Below, one piece after another: positions 1-11,754 of a stretch of 64,000 nt of DNA. Numbering within the stretch: the first letter of the stretch is position 1; the number at the start of each line of letters is the position of its first letter. Location of the stretch: contig SCFE01000009.1 of assembly GCA_004352715.1 (NCBI GenBank), forward strand, positions 2,277,799 to 2,341,798, given 5' to 3'. Below the pieces are notes generated by a model, which was given only the letters and a program-made list of their open reading frames with translations, was not told the DNA's origin and searched no databases. The position numbers were made by a program, and so were the translations under genes. This DNA is from Hofstenia miamia. Its lineage: Eukaryota; Xenacoelomorpha; Acoela.

Positions 1-4
<4 letters not shown>

Positions 5-34
<30 letters not shown>
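5..34. repeat. (TA)n microsatellite
   Basis: Uninterrupted alternating T and A at the left edge of the window. It is the first of about twenty such tracts and can fold back on itself. Confidence 0.95.
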
Positions 35-36
<2 letters not shown>

Positions 37-2250
37 GAAAACTCTCAGTACTTGATAACATTGAAGAAAAACTTTGATTTGTACGAATTTGCATTGCCTA
101 TATTACAATGATTTTTTTCCAACAATACAAATATATCAGATATACAACTAATTTTTAATAATCATACAGACAACGTCTTCTAAGTGATAACGAACCTAAC
201 AAGTGCCGAAATATCCAAAGCGCCATACCCTAATGCTATGTAGAAAAATATGCATCAACAATGAATTGTGATACAAATGCTGTTTGTTGCCTTACCAATG
301 TTGATCAAAATCACATTTTTTAAAAAAGAGTATAATTTTATGGTAAAAAATTTCGATCGATTAATACTTCATTGATAATTAATGAACTCATTTTTCACAT
401 CGCAAACAGTATCTTGTCTTCCCATCTGACGTTGGCGAAAATTATTAATTGGATTTCAATAAAATGCTAATTTTCAATTGAGTTATTGAAAGGTACGAAA
501 ATTGCGCCAAATGCCAAGTGACTTTACTGCACCTGTTTTGTTTCCGCTGATCGCTATTTCGATGAAATTATATGTTATGGTAATAATTTTATGTTCAAAA
601 TATTTTCCATCATCTACATATTTTTGTCTTAAGATACAAGATCTTATCAATACTTTTATGCAAAAATTTTTGTTAGTGACACTATTCTTGACTGTCTTTA
701 ATTTAATTGTTTTCTAAAAAAATTTGCCTGTGTATAGTTCAAAGCATTAATCCACTATATCTAAAAAGAATTTGCGAACTGATTTGAATGCCCCAATTTT
801 CCAGTTTTAGTAAATCTATATTATATGACCTCGGTGGGCTTGAGTTCAACAAAAACAAACTTCATATCTATTGACGCCATTGTTTTAAAGGGATGCGGGC
901 ATGCGTGGACTGAAGTGTCTAATACAAAGACGGTGTTTCAAGCACGACTCACTGATTTAATTCGCATACAGTATTATCCAACGAACATAAATTGACCAAT
1001 GCAATAATCCTCCTGTTATCCATGCAGTATGAGCTTAAGAAATTCCAGAATTCTAAGCCCGCAATTTCATTATAGTGGGAACTGTAATTGTTAGCACATT
1101 GTTCATAAGTTACAATGCCGAAACTTTTCTATGAAATATTGATAAGTTGTATTGTTTAACACAACAATTCTCCATTTCATGCCGTGTTATTTCAGTAACT
1201 GAACTAAGCATTCGGAAATCTGTCAGGATTCACATATTTAGTTTAACCTGAAGCAAGCATGGCAACTAGTGCAACTCGTAAAATTTAGAGGAGATATCCG
1301 TTGTTAACAGATTTTCCACCCTCAACCTTGTTTTTTATTCTTAGTTAATTTAATAAGTGCTAAACAATAAATAAGTTTTTTTTAAATTATAGTTTAAAAT
1401 AACTGGAACGCTTAATGAGTGCTTCAATAAATTACTGTTAGCAGTTTATGACACTAAAATGCATTTTTACTTGATTTCTTTATTAAATGTTATTGCAAGG
1501 AGTTAAAAATCTTTCAAAATCCAAGTAACTTTAAGATTAAAACCAAGCTATTTTAGTATTCTGAAACTTTTAATAAGTTAATTCTTAAATATTTAGTTTT
1601 GAGCAAACAGAATATTTACGAGTATACTAAGTTAATGTTAGGTTATGAACTAGAAATTTAAGAATAGTATTGTTTACATGTATAACATTATTTCTCAACA
1701 TCAAATTAAATGTGCTTAACTTCCCAATTCATACAGATCTTTAAAAGTTTGAAAATATTCAGAAACTTTGAAAAGTTGTTTTTGTTGATTTTATTGAAAA
1801 TTCTGTTTTGACATGTAAGTCAAGTTGGAATAATTGAATCATAATTAATTTAATGCAAAGTTAATTAAAAGTGCAATTTTTAAATATCGAACTTGAAATT
1901 TTGTATAACATCAGTAAAGTTCAGTCGCTGATAAAAACAAATTACACTTAACGTATAAAAGTAAATTTTAAGCTAATTAAATTAATGTTATCGAGAATAG
2001 ATTCTCTCCAATCAATTGTTCTTCTAATTTAATTGTGATGCAAAAATGTTTGAATTGTTTCTTCGGCGTTTGGAGTTGCTAAGTTCAAGATAATCAATAC
2101 AGCATTGGTTTTAGCTAATAATTCATCTATTGCTGAAAACTGTAGTATTCTTACACTGCATATTTATTTAATCCATGGAAATTATCCAATTTTGGAGATC
2201 TACAATAAAAATGTTTTGAAAAACATATCTTAAAAAATGGCAAGTGCTGT
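35..2250. other. AT-rich stretch without a recognised gene
   Basis: About 2.2 kb of AT-rich sequence. A slightly GC-richer patch at roughly 820-1080 holds one 56-codon frame (separate entry). Nothing else stands out. Confidence 0.6.
825..995 (+). CDS. Short open frame, 56 codons, unknown
   Basis: An ATG-to-TGA frame of 56 residues beginning MTSVGLSSTKTNFISIDAIV lies in a patch less AT-rich than its surroundings. It has no signal peptide, no transmembrane segment and only one cysteine. I do not recognise a family. At this base composition a frame of this length is common by chance, so it is listed only because of the local composition. It could be an exon fragment or non-coding. Confidence 0.15.
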   Translation: MTSVGLSSTKTNFISIDAIVLKGCGHAWTEVSNTKTVFQARLTDLIRIQYYPTNIN

Positions 2251-2251
<1 letters not shown>

Positions 2252-2300
<49 letters not shown>

Positions 2301-2306
2301 GTATAC

Positions 2307-2346
<40 letters not shown>
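2252..2346. repeat. (TA)n tract with interspersed TG/CA
   Basis: About 95 bp of TA alternation with scattered ATG/CAT interruptions. It ends at a single N at 2348. Tyr-Ile repeat frames on both strands here are artefacts of the microsatellite. Confidence 0.95.
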
Positions 2347-2347
2347 A

Positions 2348-2348
2348 N
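2348..2348. other. Single-N contig join
   Basis: One N directly after a (TA)n tract and directly before a 282-bp segment that recurs 1,031 bp downstream. The pattern matches other single-N joins here that are flanked by duplicated sequence. Confidence 0.7.
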
Positions 2349-2627
2349 AAAGAAGAATTTTATTAATAATTCCAGCCTACTTGATTTTAAGCAAAAACAC
2401 ATTTATTTCTAAAAATGTTTAGTTTTGAGAATTATTAAAGGAAATTTTCAGAATAATATCTTGCTATTAGGATATCAAAAAGAATTATCCAGATGTTCGT
2501 AACAAATGAATTTTAAACAATTTTATGCGATAAGAAATTATAATCAGCTACTTTTGTTTCTCACTTTCATAGTTCCTGATCGGCAATTAATTGAAGAGAC
2601 ATATTAGCATTGAATTGTTTTTCAAAT

Positions 2628-2630
<3 letters not shown>
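2349..2630. repeat. 282-bp direct repeat, copy 1
   Basis: Nearly identical to 3380-3661; the main difference is a few bases about 45 bp into the unit. Both copies run into a (TA)n tract. The copies flank a decayed reverse transcriptase, but copy 1 starts at an N, so a contig overlap or an alternative haplotype is a likely explanation. Confidence 0.85.
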
Positions 2631-2668
<38 letters not shown>

Positions 2669-2679
2669 GGCCATAATCA

Positions 2680-3290
2680 ACCAAATATGGTTATCAATCA
2701 AAATAGTATAAATATTATGTACAATAAATTTCACTTATAAGTGGATCTGGAGATTTGGAACAACTACAGGATAAAAACCAGCTACATATTCTCTCTGCAT
2801 CAAATTTCTCTAGAATATATTCCCGAAAGAATTTTTTTATCGTTTTTTAAATTGATGACTTGTCTGATCTAATTCAATATCACTGTTTATAATTATATAA
2901 TCTCCTAACTGAATAATTCTGTCAAATAAATTAGTAGATCTTTTAATTTGAAATAGTCTTTTGTATTTTAATCTGGAGTAGATGACATTGTTGTTGTAGC
3001 TAATATATTTAAAGATGTTAAAGTCATATTTATTTGTTAGGAGTTTCTTGAAAAATATTAAGTCAATAATTTGGAATTCAATGGCTATTGGAAATGTGTT
3101 TTCATCATCTTTGATAAATGACTCTCATATTTTGTAAAATTAATTTTAAACATTTTTTTGAAAATTTTCAAGCAAGGAAAATTCAATGCGTGAAGCCCAC
3201 CAACATTGAGATGCATAAGTTACTATTGGTAAAATGCAGCTTTTAAATAATCTATATGTCACTGTGTTCACTTTGTGAAATTTATGTATG
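2680..3290 (-). pseudogene. Decayed non-LTR reverse transcriptase, thumb/C-terminal part
   Basis: Read on the minus strand, about 3290-3170 encodes SCILPIVTYASQCWWASRIE, followed by a helical segment ending LENFQKN. This resembles the post-catalytic region of jockey/CR1-type reverse transcriptases, where a leucine- and proline-containing segment leads into YA and then W. After frameshifts the reading resumes with FPIAIEFQIIDLIFFKKLLT and continues to about 2860. No YxDD core is present, so only the 3' part of the open frame survives. Related sequence for the upstream 100 bp recurs at 63.33-63.50 kb, consistent with an interspersed family. The clade is inferred from motif style only. Confidence 0.6.
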
Positions 3291-3379
3291 TCGCTAAAAG
3301 TAATATGATAATGTAATTATCACACCCACCGGGGTGACAATGGATGCACGCACTACTACTAGATGCATTGTTGTAGAAC

Positions 3380-3661
3380 AAAGAAGAATTTTATTAATAA
3401 TTCCAGCCTACTTGATTTTAATTTAAAACACATTTATTTCTAAAAATGTTTAGTTTTGAGAATTATTAAAGGAAATTTTCAGAATAATATCTTGCTATTA
3501 GGATATCAAAAAGAATTATCCAGATGTTCGTAACAAATGAATTTTAAACAATTTTATGCGATAAGAAATTATAATCAGCTACTTTTGTTTCTCACTTTCA
3601 TAGTTCCTGATCGGCAATTAATTGAAGAGACATATTAGCATTGAATTGTTTTTCAAATTAC
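3380..3661. repeat. 282-bp direct repeat, copy 2
   Basis: Second copy of 2349-2630, offset 1,031 bp. It follows the decayed reverse transcriptase and runs into the (TA)n tract at 3668. Confidence 0.85.
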
Positions 3662-3662
3662 T

Positions 3663-3667
<5 letters not shown>

Positions 3668-3731
<64 letters not shown>
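3668..3731. repeat. (TA)n microsatellite
   Basis: Over 60 bp of uninterrupted TA alternation. Confidence 0.95.
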
Positions 3732-3734
<3 letters not shown>

Positions 3735-4379
3735 TCTAAATCCATTATTTAATTAAATCAATAATATCATTGAACTCAAAAGTTAAAAAAAGTATTGTTT
3801 ATTAGTATTACCTCATATTTAATTGAAAATAATGTTGCAGTGATCCCTAAAAGCCAAATTTTACAATTTCAAACGCCAGTTCTTGTTTTCTGTTTTTTTA
3901 ACATTACAAGTACCAAGTTGTATTATTCCCTTAAGCCTATTTCCCCTTGTGTTAATTTTACATATCAAACTAATTTGTTGACATTTTGAACAATTTTATC
4001 AGAAAAAGTTTTTATCTAGAATGTTAAACTTCCAAGTTTGTGCTTAAACACCATTTGAACATAAAATATTGTAACATCGTCATTAATAGAGTTAATAGTT
4101 AATGTCGATGATATTTATTGGTTTGATGCTACAATATTTTGCAAGAATATGACATCAGAGTTCTCTTAAGTAAATTATATTTTGAATACAAAATACTAAA
4201 ATTACTTAATTCTATAGTTTATTAATAATAAAAATTAAAATATACTGTTTAAGCACCAAATTCTAAAAAAAATTCTTAAAAGAACAGAATGAGTATATTG
4301 TTTAATATTTTGCAAAAAATTATTGATTCTTAACTATTGGTCAAGCTTAAAAAAAATTAATTTCATTGGTATATATTGA
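3732..4379. other. AT-rich stretch without a recognised gene
   Basis: No homology recognised. A possible 35-nt minus-strand micro-exon at about 3820-3856 has a TTTTAG-type acceptor and a GAG/GTAATA donor, but it is too short to call. Confidence 0.5.
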
Positions 4380-4860
4380 AAGGTTTTTACATGAGCACAT
4401 CTATGGGGTAGGGCTCACTAATTCAATTATGAAGATATTTGCTAAAACACGTGCCTATGCTTGAATTACATGCAAATATCAATTTTTTTATTGAGAAATC
4501 CAATTTTTGTATAAATATTCAAATTATTTATATACCTACAGCTGAGATAACGAAGCGGTCTAATCCCAATGGGAACAACAACTACCTTTGAAATACTTTG
4601 TTTTCTTGAAGGTAATACGTGTGAGACCCGTCCAGACGCGCCTGAACATGAGAGAGCCACGTCGCGAAATTCAGACGAACAAGAAAGAAGGGACAATTCT
4701 CTATCTTGTGGTTTTTTGGACTTTAAATATCTTCATTTGTTCGTGAGTAATAATTGCTTAAAGTTTTTTTTTGACATCTTCACAGATTTTGTAAAAATCC
4801 CTAGTTTAAATTGGGTTAGAGAACCATGCCATTCACTCAAAACCAGTGCAGTAAAATTAA
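4380..4860 (+). repeat. Dispersed repeat family A, copy 1
   Basis: Aligns by eye with the reverse complement of about 40565-41060. Shared anchors are a CATCTATGGGGT/CATCCATGGGGT block, AACAACAACTACC, and a stretch around GACAATTCT followed by CTTCATT. A shorter third copy is at about 32995-33130. No terminal inverted repeats or poly-A tail are visible, so the class (SINE, MITE or LINE fragment) is undetermined. Confidence 0.65.
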
Positions 4861-6429
4861 TAATTTTACATGCATTCTAGTATTGAACAAGAAATTTTTT
4901 TATTTAAAACCGTTAAATGTATTTGTATTAGCAATGCGTATTTTTACTGTTTACTTATCAAAAACCGATCTAAGATGGACGATTTGGTGCTTCTAGTGTT
5001 AAATATAATGCCAAAAAACGTTGAATCTGGACAAATGAATTTTCTAATAACTCTTAAAAATGTATAAAGAATGCAAAGCTCAAAATATCTAATCTCCATA
5101 TTTAATCTCAAACAAACAGGAGTATTAAGAACTAGTTATAAGGGCAGATTGAATAGTAGTTCAGTTCATTTAAGGTAACTTTGAGGTGACCCTTAAGCCA
5201 TGATTGGTTTTTTTATATGCTAAAGATTGCTTCCTATCAATATCTCATTCGGACAATTGGGAGCCAGAAGTTCTTTCCAGTTGCAGTAATTTACTATTAA
5301 TCATAATCAAGAAGAACGCGTTTGAATAAAGTTTAATTGTATTATATTAAATAATGAATATATTGGACGCCCCTTCCTTTATAAATTTTGCAATCAATCA
5401 ATTTTTGGATAATATTGTTTTCGTTCTAAATGTGTTAATTATTTACGTGCGTCTTGCTTTCCTAAAACTTTTTAGATAATCTATTTATAAAATATATTTG
5501 CTAAATATTTCCAACCATATACAGATACAGAGCTATATAGGGTTAAGTATTTGTACTATACTTTTACTTTTGTAGCCTCTCTGATATGTAAATTAATGTT
5601 CATAGATCAGCAGAAGAAGCATTTAAATTGTTTTACCGATACTGTTTTCAATATGTATATATATATATATAAATATGTATATATTATTATTATTATTAGA
5701 GAACACTAATAAAAGTTAAGCATGCTCTAATTACTTTAATTTAAGAAATATATACATGTTCTGGTTCCTTAGCTAGACTTGAAATGTAAATGTACATTTC
5801 AAATGTCGAGTAAATGTTCATAGTTGATAATTGATGCTTTTCAATATTAATTTCTAATAAACATAGGCAAAACTCTCATTCCAGTGCACTTGTGTACGCT
5901 GTCTAGTTGAAATCCAACCAATTATAAAACATTAATATATTTAAATAGAAACATGTATTGATAACAACATATTACTACGTCTGAATTATTAATCGCACTC
6001 CTGAAAATTTCAATATAATTATAGTGATGCTAAGAAATTGTGTAACTAAAACAGCTGTAATTTTTTGTAAGGAAGTCATTGAGCAATGCAGATGAAATTG
6101 AGTTCTAGTGTGCGAAAGCAAAATCTAGAACAATTATTAATGTTTTTCACATGCATGCTGCTGAAGTGAGACATTGCGCACCCTACATGCATTAATTTTT
6201 TTTGTCTTTTTGAATGACTTAACGGTAAATTCAAATCCATTTACACAAGTAGTACATTTTAAATTATTTTCCATTATGACGATTTTCCCTCGCTTGTAGC
6301 TCAACTCTGATAAGATATCTTACTTTTCTTCACTTTGAAACGCTTTGTACAATGGCTATGAAGGAAATTGTAAAGCATTCTTGATTAGGGTATGCAAAAC
6401 CGATCTTAATGTAAAACTAGCAAGCAAAT

Positions 6430-6430
<1 letters not shown>
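4861..6430. other. AT-rich stretch without a recognised gene
   Basis: Holds a 30-codon ATG frame at 4975-5067 ending near a GTATAA donor-like site, a TA/ATT microsatellite at about 5653-5698, and nothing recognisable otherwise. Confidence 0.5.

Positions 6431-6432
<2 letters not shown>

Positions 6433-6464
<32 letters not shown>
6433..6464. repeat. (TA)n microsatellite
   Basis: Uninterrupted TA alternation. Confidence 0.95.
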
Positions 6465-6468
<4 letters not shown>

Positions 6469-6908
6469 ACTATGTTTTATTAGTCAAAGTAAAGGGATCT
6501 ATACTTAGCTAAAGGTAACCCTAATTTTAGTCACAGGGCAACGGAAGTCAAAAATTGCTTTAGCCTACATGAACTTATAATCATGTATAATTTGGAAATC
6601 TAATGTTAAAAAAATATATTCTGAAATTTTTTCCAAAGTATATTTTTTGAAATTGATATTAGATTTCAGGTAATGGAATCTTACTACCATAAATTTTTCT
6701 GTTGTATTTTTTTACACTAGATGCTTCAAAGAGCACAGGAGTTCGTCGAGCCACGTTTTTATATTTTTAATTATATCATCAAAAAAGCACTAATTTTGAA
6801 AAAGTTTTCTAAAAATGTCCATGGTGATCTAGTCTACAATAAAAATCTCATTTTTAATAGGTTGATCATGGAGTAAGTAGGGAATCTATACATGTCAACA
6901 CTATCGGT

Positions 6909-7090
6909 ATGATTGCCATCCATGCATCGCAAACCTCAGTGAACAATATTCGATCTTATCAAGGGCTCCTGGATATTAAGGATTTGAGAACCTCTAACTC
7001 AAAATCATGGATTCAAAATGTAAAAGAATTGCTTTGTTCTGAATATTTACTGGAAGACACTACAAAAATATTAGTGATGTTGTTGTTGCA
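6909..7090 (+). CDS. Candidate exon or open frame before assembly gap, unknown
   Basis: An ATG-initiated frame of about 60 residues (MIAIHASQTSVNNIRSYQGL, then an acidic/leucine-rich stretch with two short helices) runs into the (TA)n tract and N run that follow, so its true end cannot be seen. Composition is less AT-biased than the flanks. I recognise no domain and see no signal peptide. It could be an exon truncated by the gap or a chance frame. Confidence 0.22.
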
Positions 7091-7107
7091 TATATATATA
7101 TATATAT

Positions 7108-7164
7108 NNNNNNNNNNNNNNNNNNNNNNNNNNNNNNNNNNNNNNNNNNNNNNNNNNNNNNNNN
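7108..7164. other. Assembly gap (57 N) in a (TA)n tract
   Basis: Run of N flanked on both sides by TA alternation. The true length of the microsatellite is unknown. Confidence 0.95.
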
Positions 7165-7180
7165 TATATATATATATATA

Positions 7181-8182
7181 TTATGAGATATCATGACTAA
7201 GCCATCTATCGCAGAAAGTTGATCTGTTTGCAATAGGATCAATTTCGGAAAATAAAAATTTCAGGAAATTAGGAAATTGTTCAAGCTAAAAATAGAACAT
7301 TTTTAAATCATGATAAATTAGAATTTTTTGTAATTCTGATGACTACCAAGAGATCTAAAATACTATCCTTAAGTGAAATTGTTTTTATCCAAACCCATCT
7401 GCAGTGAAATATTCAAAACAGTGAAATTACTTAAACAAGAGCTGTACTTGCTGTGCCAATCAACAAGAACTTTACTCAAGTATTAGTTTGAAGAAAGTTT
7501 GCTTTTACAAAAAGTAGATTTTCCAATGTGAAGTTTACTTCGTTTACAGAAGTGTGCTCTTAAGCATCTTTGCGCAACTTACAGTGCTATTAACTTATGC
7601 TTCTACCATTGACAATTGAATATGATGATAGTTTAATTACTAGTGCTTAGTATACCGTGTAATTTAATGTATTTTGCAAAATATGTGACATCTGTCGCTT
7701 TTTGAGCTTACATAAAAACGAAAATTTGAATTATAGTTTTACTATAAGAACATATTTATGAATTTGTCCACCCAGCTAGAAGTGTAACATATTCATACCA
7801 TGATTTTTATTGAGCTATGCATGACACTGTTATGATATTTGCAATGTGAAGACAATTGCCTAGTCACACCTGAAAGAACTTGATTGTTTGTGCAAGATAA
7901 GACAACTGCTTCCAATACGACAATAGTTTAGGAGTGGAAGGCGACTAAATAACTATATTAAGAAATTGTTTTCAATATTCCATTAAAATTTTCTTTGTTG
8001 ATATTTTTTGAATAAAATAAAGCTCTAAAATTTTCAACATATATCTACACAGAATTTTTGGAAATATGAGCAACATAATTATGCATAAATACCATTACGT
8101 TGCTGATTTTGTTATGAAAGATTTCAAAAATACTAAGTGTTTTAATGATGTTCAATTTTATTTTTTGTATTTTGCATTCAAG
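7181..8182. other. AT-rich stretch without a recognised gene
   Basis: About 1 kb with no recognisable element. A polypyrimidine-rich approach to an acceptor lies at its right end. Confidence 0.5.
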
Positions 8183-8257
8183 AAATACTACGAAGAAGAA
8201 AATAATTACTGGCATGGAACAAAGAATAAGCGTCTAAAAAACATTTCCAATAAATGA
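8183..8257 (+). CDS. Candidate terminal exon, unknown
   Basis: A long T-rich tract ending TTTGCATTCAAG gives a good 3' splice site. From it a 24-codon frame reads KYYEEENNYWHGTKNKRLKN and then stops with TGA. The peptide is acidic, then basic. The frame also stays open upstream, so the splice boundary is not proven. No family is recognised. Confidence 0.25.
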   Translation, partial: KYYEEENNYWHGTKNKRLKNISNK

Positions 8258-8413
8258 ATCCTGATACAAAAATACAAAAGGATATCTGTATTAGTTAGTG
8301 AAAAATATTTTTTGTCACATGTAGTGTTGCAATGCTTTAGCAAGCCTATACTTTTTTGCATCTAGATTTAAATATATCAGAGTAAAAAAAAATATTCTGT
8401 ATATTAGTTTAAA

Positions 8414-8479
8414 TTGGCGCTAAGCTGCTACTTATTCCTTACCGACAGATGTACGCATCACCAAGTAAATTAGCGCCAA
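8414..8479. repeat. 66-bp inverted-repeat element
   Basis: Perfect 10-bp arms TTGGCGCTAA (8414-8423) and TTAGCGCCAA (8470-8479) flank a 46-bp centre that is GC-richer than the surroundings. It could be a small MITE or the remains of a transposon end. Confidence 0.5.
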
Positions 8480-8493
8480 ATATCTATGAATCC

Positions 8494-8550
8494 ATATAAT
8501 ATATATATATATATATATATACATATTATACATATATATACATATTATAT
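8494..8550. repeat. (TA)n tract with CA interruptions
   Basis: TA alternation broken by ACATATTATACATA segments. Confidence 0.9.
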
Positions 8551-10430
8551 AAAAAGTAAATTTTTACTTGAAATCATGTCTCACTATATAATGATAGCTT
8601 CATCAGCGATAAAACATAAAATTGAGGGGATTTATTATGGCTTTAGGATAGATGTAATTTTTTTTGAAAAGATGTAATTGTTTGTTTAATAGATTGATGT
8701 TGCATACTTTTATATTTGCTTTGGCGATTTTGGTGTGATTGGCCTTAGTTAGTTCATTAACATTTTCTTTCTTCGTATTGTAAGGGTTGAATATAAAAGG
8801 AAATTGTAATATATTCTTAAGACAGATAAATCGTCAATAGACCTTGTTTTCCTGGTACTATCAAGGTTTGCTAAGAAGAGTTAAAGCAAGTTTTTTGCAT
8901 ATTTGAAAAACTTTGCGTAGAACCAAAGGGAAGTAAAACAAAATATTCCATGTAATGCAATAATCACAGTTCCACTGTTGGAACTACAAGCAGCTGCTAA
9001 TGAAGGAAGTCGATTATTTAGCTAAATTGAAGTTTGTCGCAAATACATCAATTTCGGAGCATCTGACAAGTTTACCATCTTATTGACAGCTCCTTCAGTA
9101 AACTAAAACTGCAATAATTGTTTTTAGGATATTTTATGTCATGGCTTTATTGCTGTTAAAAGAAAGAATTCAAGGTGAAGCTAACTTACTAAAATGTGGA
9201 TAAACATGCACGAAAGCTCAGATTTTAACAACTAATATATTACATTTGGAGAACATTTAGTTAGTAAAGTTTTAGCAATAACAAAAAATATGTCTAACAC
9301 TCACTCTATTTCAAATCCAACAAAAAATAGCTCGTCAAAAGATTTTTTGTACTAATGTGTTGTTGTAGACCTCAGTACAAATACATTTGAAAAAATAGGA
9401 TTTTGTTAAAACTGTTTCAGAATTGATATCGTTGTCAGGTATTTTCTAAGCTTTTTTTCAACGCTAAGGAAATTCAATCTCTAGAGTGCCTCAATTTGAA
9501 GGTCATAGCATTGTGGTATACTTTTTCAGAAGTTATTTCTGATTAATCACTATTTAATCCCTTATTTACATGTAGCTGATAACATTTTAATTTATTTAAT
9601 GTAGATGTTAATTTGTCCTACTCATTCCTTAAAATGAGACATTGTCACGTTTACACATTGGGTAGGTATATTCCTAGGAGTTATGGGATAACCACACATG
9701 TGGGTAATGTGTGCTGACAAAGCTCAACAACAATACCGTAGTGTGTGCTAATTACACGTAGGTACGATGTAAGTTTTGCTAAAAGCAGAAAATTAGGATT
9801 GCACGCAAATGTCTAAAATGTTTGAAACTTGAGAAAATTAGGATTGTATCTTTATGGATACAATGGGTAGTTAAGGGTTAAATAGTTTTTTGAGAAACTC
9901 AAAAAATTTACTGAGGAAGTAGATCATAGCTGAGATCATGATTGTTAGATAGGGTAGTATTTTGCTATAATTGTTCCTTTACTGGACATGATTGACTTCC
10001 TTACTCTAATTTTCCAATTTATGATAGCATTAATCATACATTGTCAGATCAAATTTCCAAATGATAGCTGTGAACACAATATAATATTTTACAAACAAAC
10101 GGAAACCTAGTATCCTGGACCGAACATATTAATGCAAACTATTTACTGCAATAATAATCTTTCACAAAAATTCTTAAAAGATGTTAGTATGTTTTGAAAT
10201 ATTTCTACGTTCATATTTACGGGTAAGGTAAATTTGCCACCAAAAACTTATTCTGAAGCTCATAGGAAGATGTGGGAATAGTTGTATGTTTCTACGGGAG
10301 AAATAGGGATTCCCACATGGGAATTAGTCAGACCTAAGTGGAAATGAGAAAAAAATCGACTCCCACGACTACCATGCAGGCCTGTTTTGTGTTTGTTATC
10401 TCAGGACGCTTGTTGGCATTATAGTCAGAG
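8551..10430. other. AT-rich stretch without a recognised gene
   Basis: About 1.9 kb. A moderately GC-richer region at about 9640-9870 has no open frame worth calling. At 10260-10380 short GGGAATTC/TTCCCAC-like motifs recur without clear structure. Confidence 0.5.
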
Positions 10431-10435
10431 TTGTA

Positions 10436-10676
10436 GGCGGGCCAAATTTTGGCGGCCCTAAATCGGTCCTGCTCAAACATTTCGATATTTAAGCCCTATT
10501 TTAGCCCTAATTAATATCTTTTAGCCCTATATTAAAAAATTGAACACATTTCTATTTTTAAAAAATAATAATATACAAAATAAGCATAGTTTTAAAACTT
10601 AAAATGAAGTTTCGGCCTTAAACCTATTTTTCAAAAACCTCCTCCTAACCCAGCCCTAAACAGCCCAGCCCACTTA
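10436..10676. repeat. AGCCCTA-rich patch
   Basis: The motif AGCCCTA or GCCCTAA occurs at least five times within 240 bp of otherwise AT-rich sequence, with C-rich blocks at both ends and an AT-rich middle. It looks like a degenerate simple repeat or the remains of an interspersed element. Similar C-rich islands occur at about 15.68, 18.06 and 63.06 kb. Confidence 0.5.
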
Positions 10677-10919
10677 CATTTCTGATAATACTATTTTATC
10701 GATGATATCGATGAAATTACTTTGGCATTAATAAATATATTGTTATTTACATAATTTACCGGTAGAATGTTCAATGCTCAATCGGTAACAGAAATGAATT
10801 ATTGTATTTTAGACATTATAGCCAACATTTATATGTAATGCAAATTTCTGTATTTGAGGAATATTGAAAGGCATACCACTTGAATTTATAAACTCCACTT
10901 CCTCTTTGATGATTGAATT

Positions 10920-11010
10920 TTAAAATTAACCTTATTAACCTTAAAACAAATTATTAACCATATTAACTTCAAAGTGAAATTTTAACATTTGGTTAACCTA
11001 ATAACATTTG
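10920..11010. repeat. Degenerate TTAACC/ATTAAC repeat
   Basis: TTAACC or ATTAAC recurs six to seven times at irregular spacing over about 90 bp, ending in GGTTAACC. Probably a decayed simple repeat. Confidence 0.45.
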
Positions 11011-11250
11011 AAATAAATTCTTTAAAAACTGCTTTTTCATAGCCTTTGAAGGAAATCTAATTTATTGGCATATATAGAATTATTATTATTTGGAAATGTA
11101 ATGGGATGTGTTTAACAAAATCAATCATTCAACAGGGACCTAAAATAGTTTTCATTTTCCAGCTTTGGAATTTCTCTTGAAAGCTAATTTTCTTAAGTTT
11201 TTGAATTTCTCACATATTGTACAAGATTGAGCTTTCTGATGAACAATATG

Positions 11251-11254
11251 TATA

Positions 11255-11294
<40 letters not shown>
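11251..11294. repeat. (TA)n microsatellite
   Basis: TA alternation with one phase break. Confidence 0.95.
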
Positions 11295-11487
11295 CGCACT
11301 TTTTAGGATTTCAGTGCTAGGTAAAATGCTTCTTAAAAATCATATGTCAGGCCTATTTTTCCGCATACAACCTCATAGTAAGTTTTCATTACTACAAGTG
11401 TAAAAAAACCATTTAATATTTTTAAGCCATGGCTTAGAATAATACCGGTGAGATGAATACTTCTGAAGGAAATTAGTGCTAGGTAAA

Positions 11488-11600
11488 ATATATATGTATA
11501 CATATGTATATACCTATTATATATACATATATTAAATATATACATATATATATATATATGTGAAAATATATACATATTATATATATATATATATATATAC
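11488..11600. repeat. (TA)n tract with CA/TG interruptions
   Basis: About 110 bp of TA alternation with scattered ACATAT and ATTA interruptions. Tyr-Ile-rich frames across it are artefacts. Confidence 0.9.
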
Positions 11601-11754
11601 ACTGTAAGTTGAAAATTTATTAACCAATAATGCTTACTAACAAAATGGCAGATTCACTTTACAAAAATATCAAAAGAATATCTATAAGAAAATCATTTCA
11701 AAACACAATATTAACGAGCTATTGACAAACATATTTTAAAAGCATAACTACTCT

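Noticed and set aside
502-717. 71-codon plus-strand frame, hydrophobic
   Set aside because: Starts at a TTG, Leu/Phe-rich as expected of AT-rich chance sequence, and has no splice support.
2237-2422. Tyr-Ile repeat open frames on both strands over TA tracts (also near 7.1, 8.5, 11.4, 14.5, 47.7 and 59.5 kb)
   Set aside because: They are translations of (TA)n microsatellites and of N runs, open by composition alone.
2349-3661. LTR retrotransposon with 282-bp LTRs
   Set aside because: The enclosed protein is a non-LTR type thumb region, there is no TG...CA end pair or primer-binding site, and the left repeat begins at a contig join.
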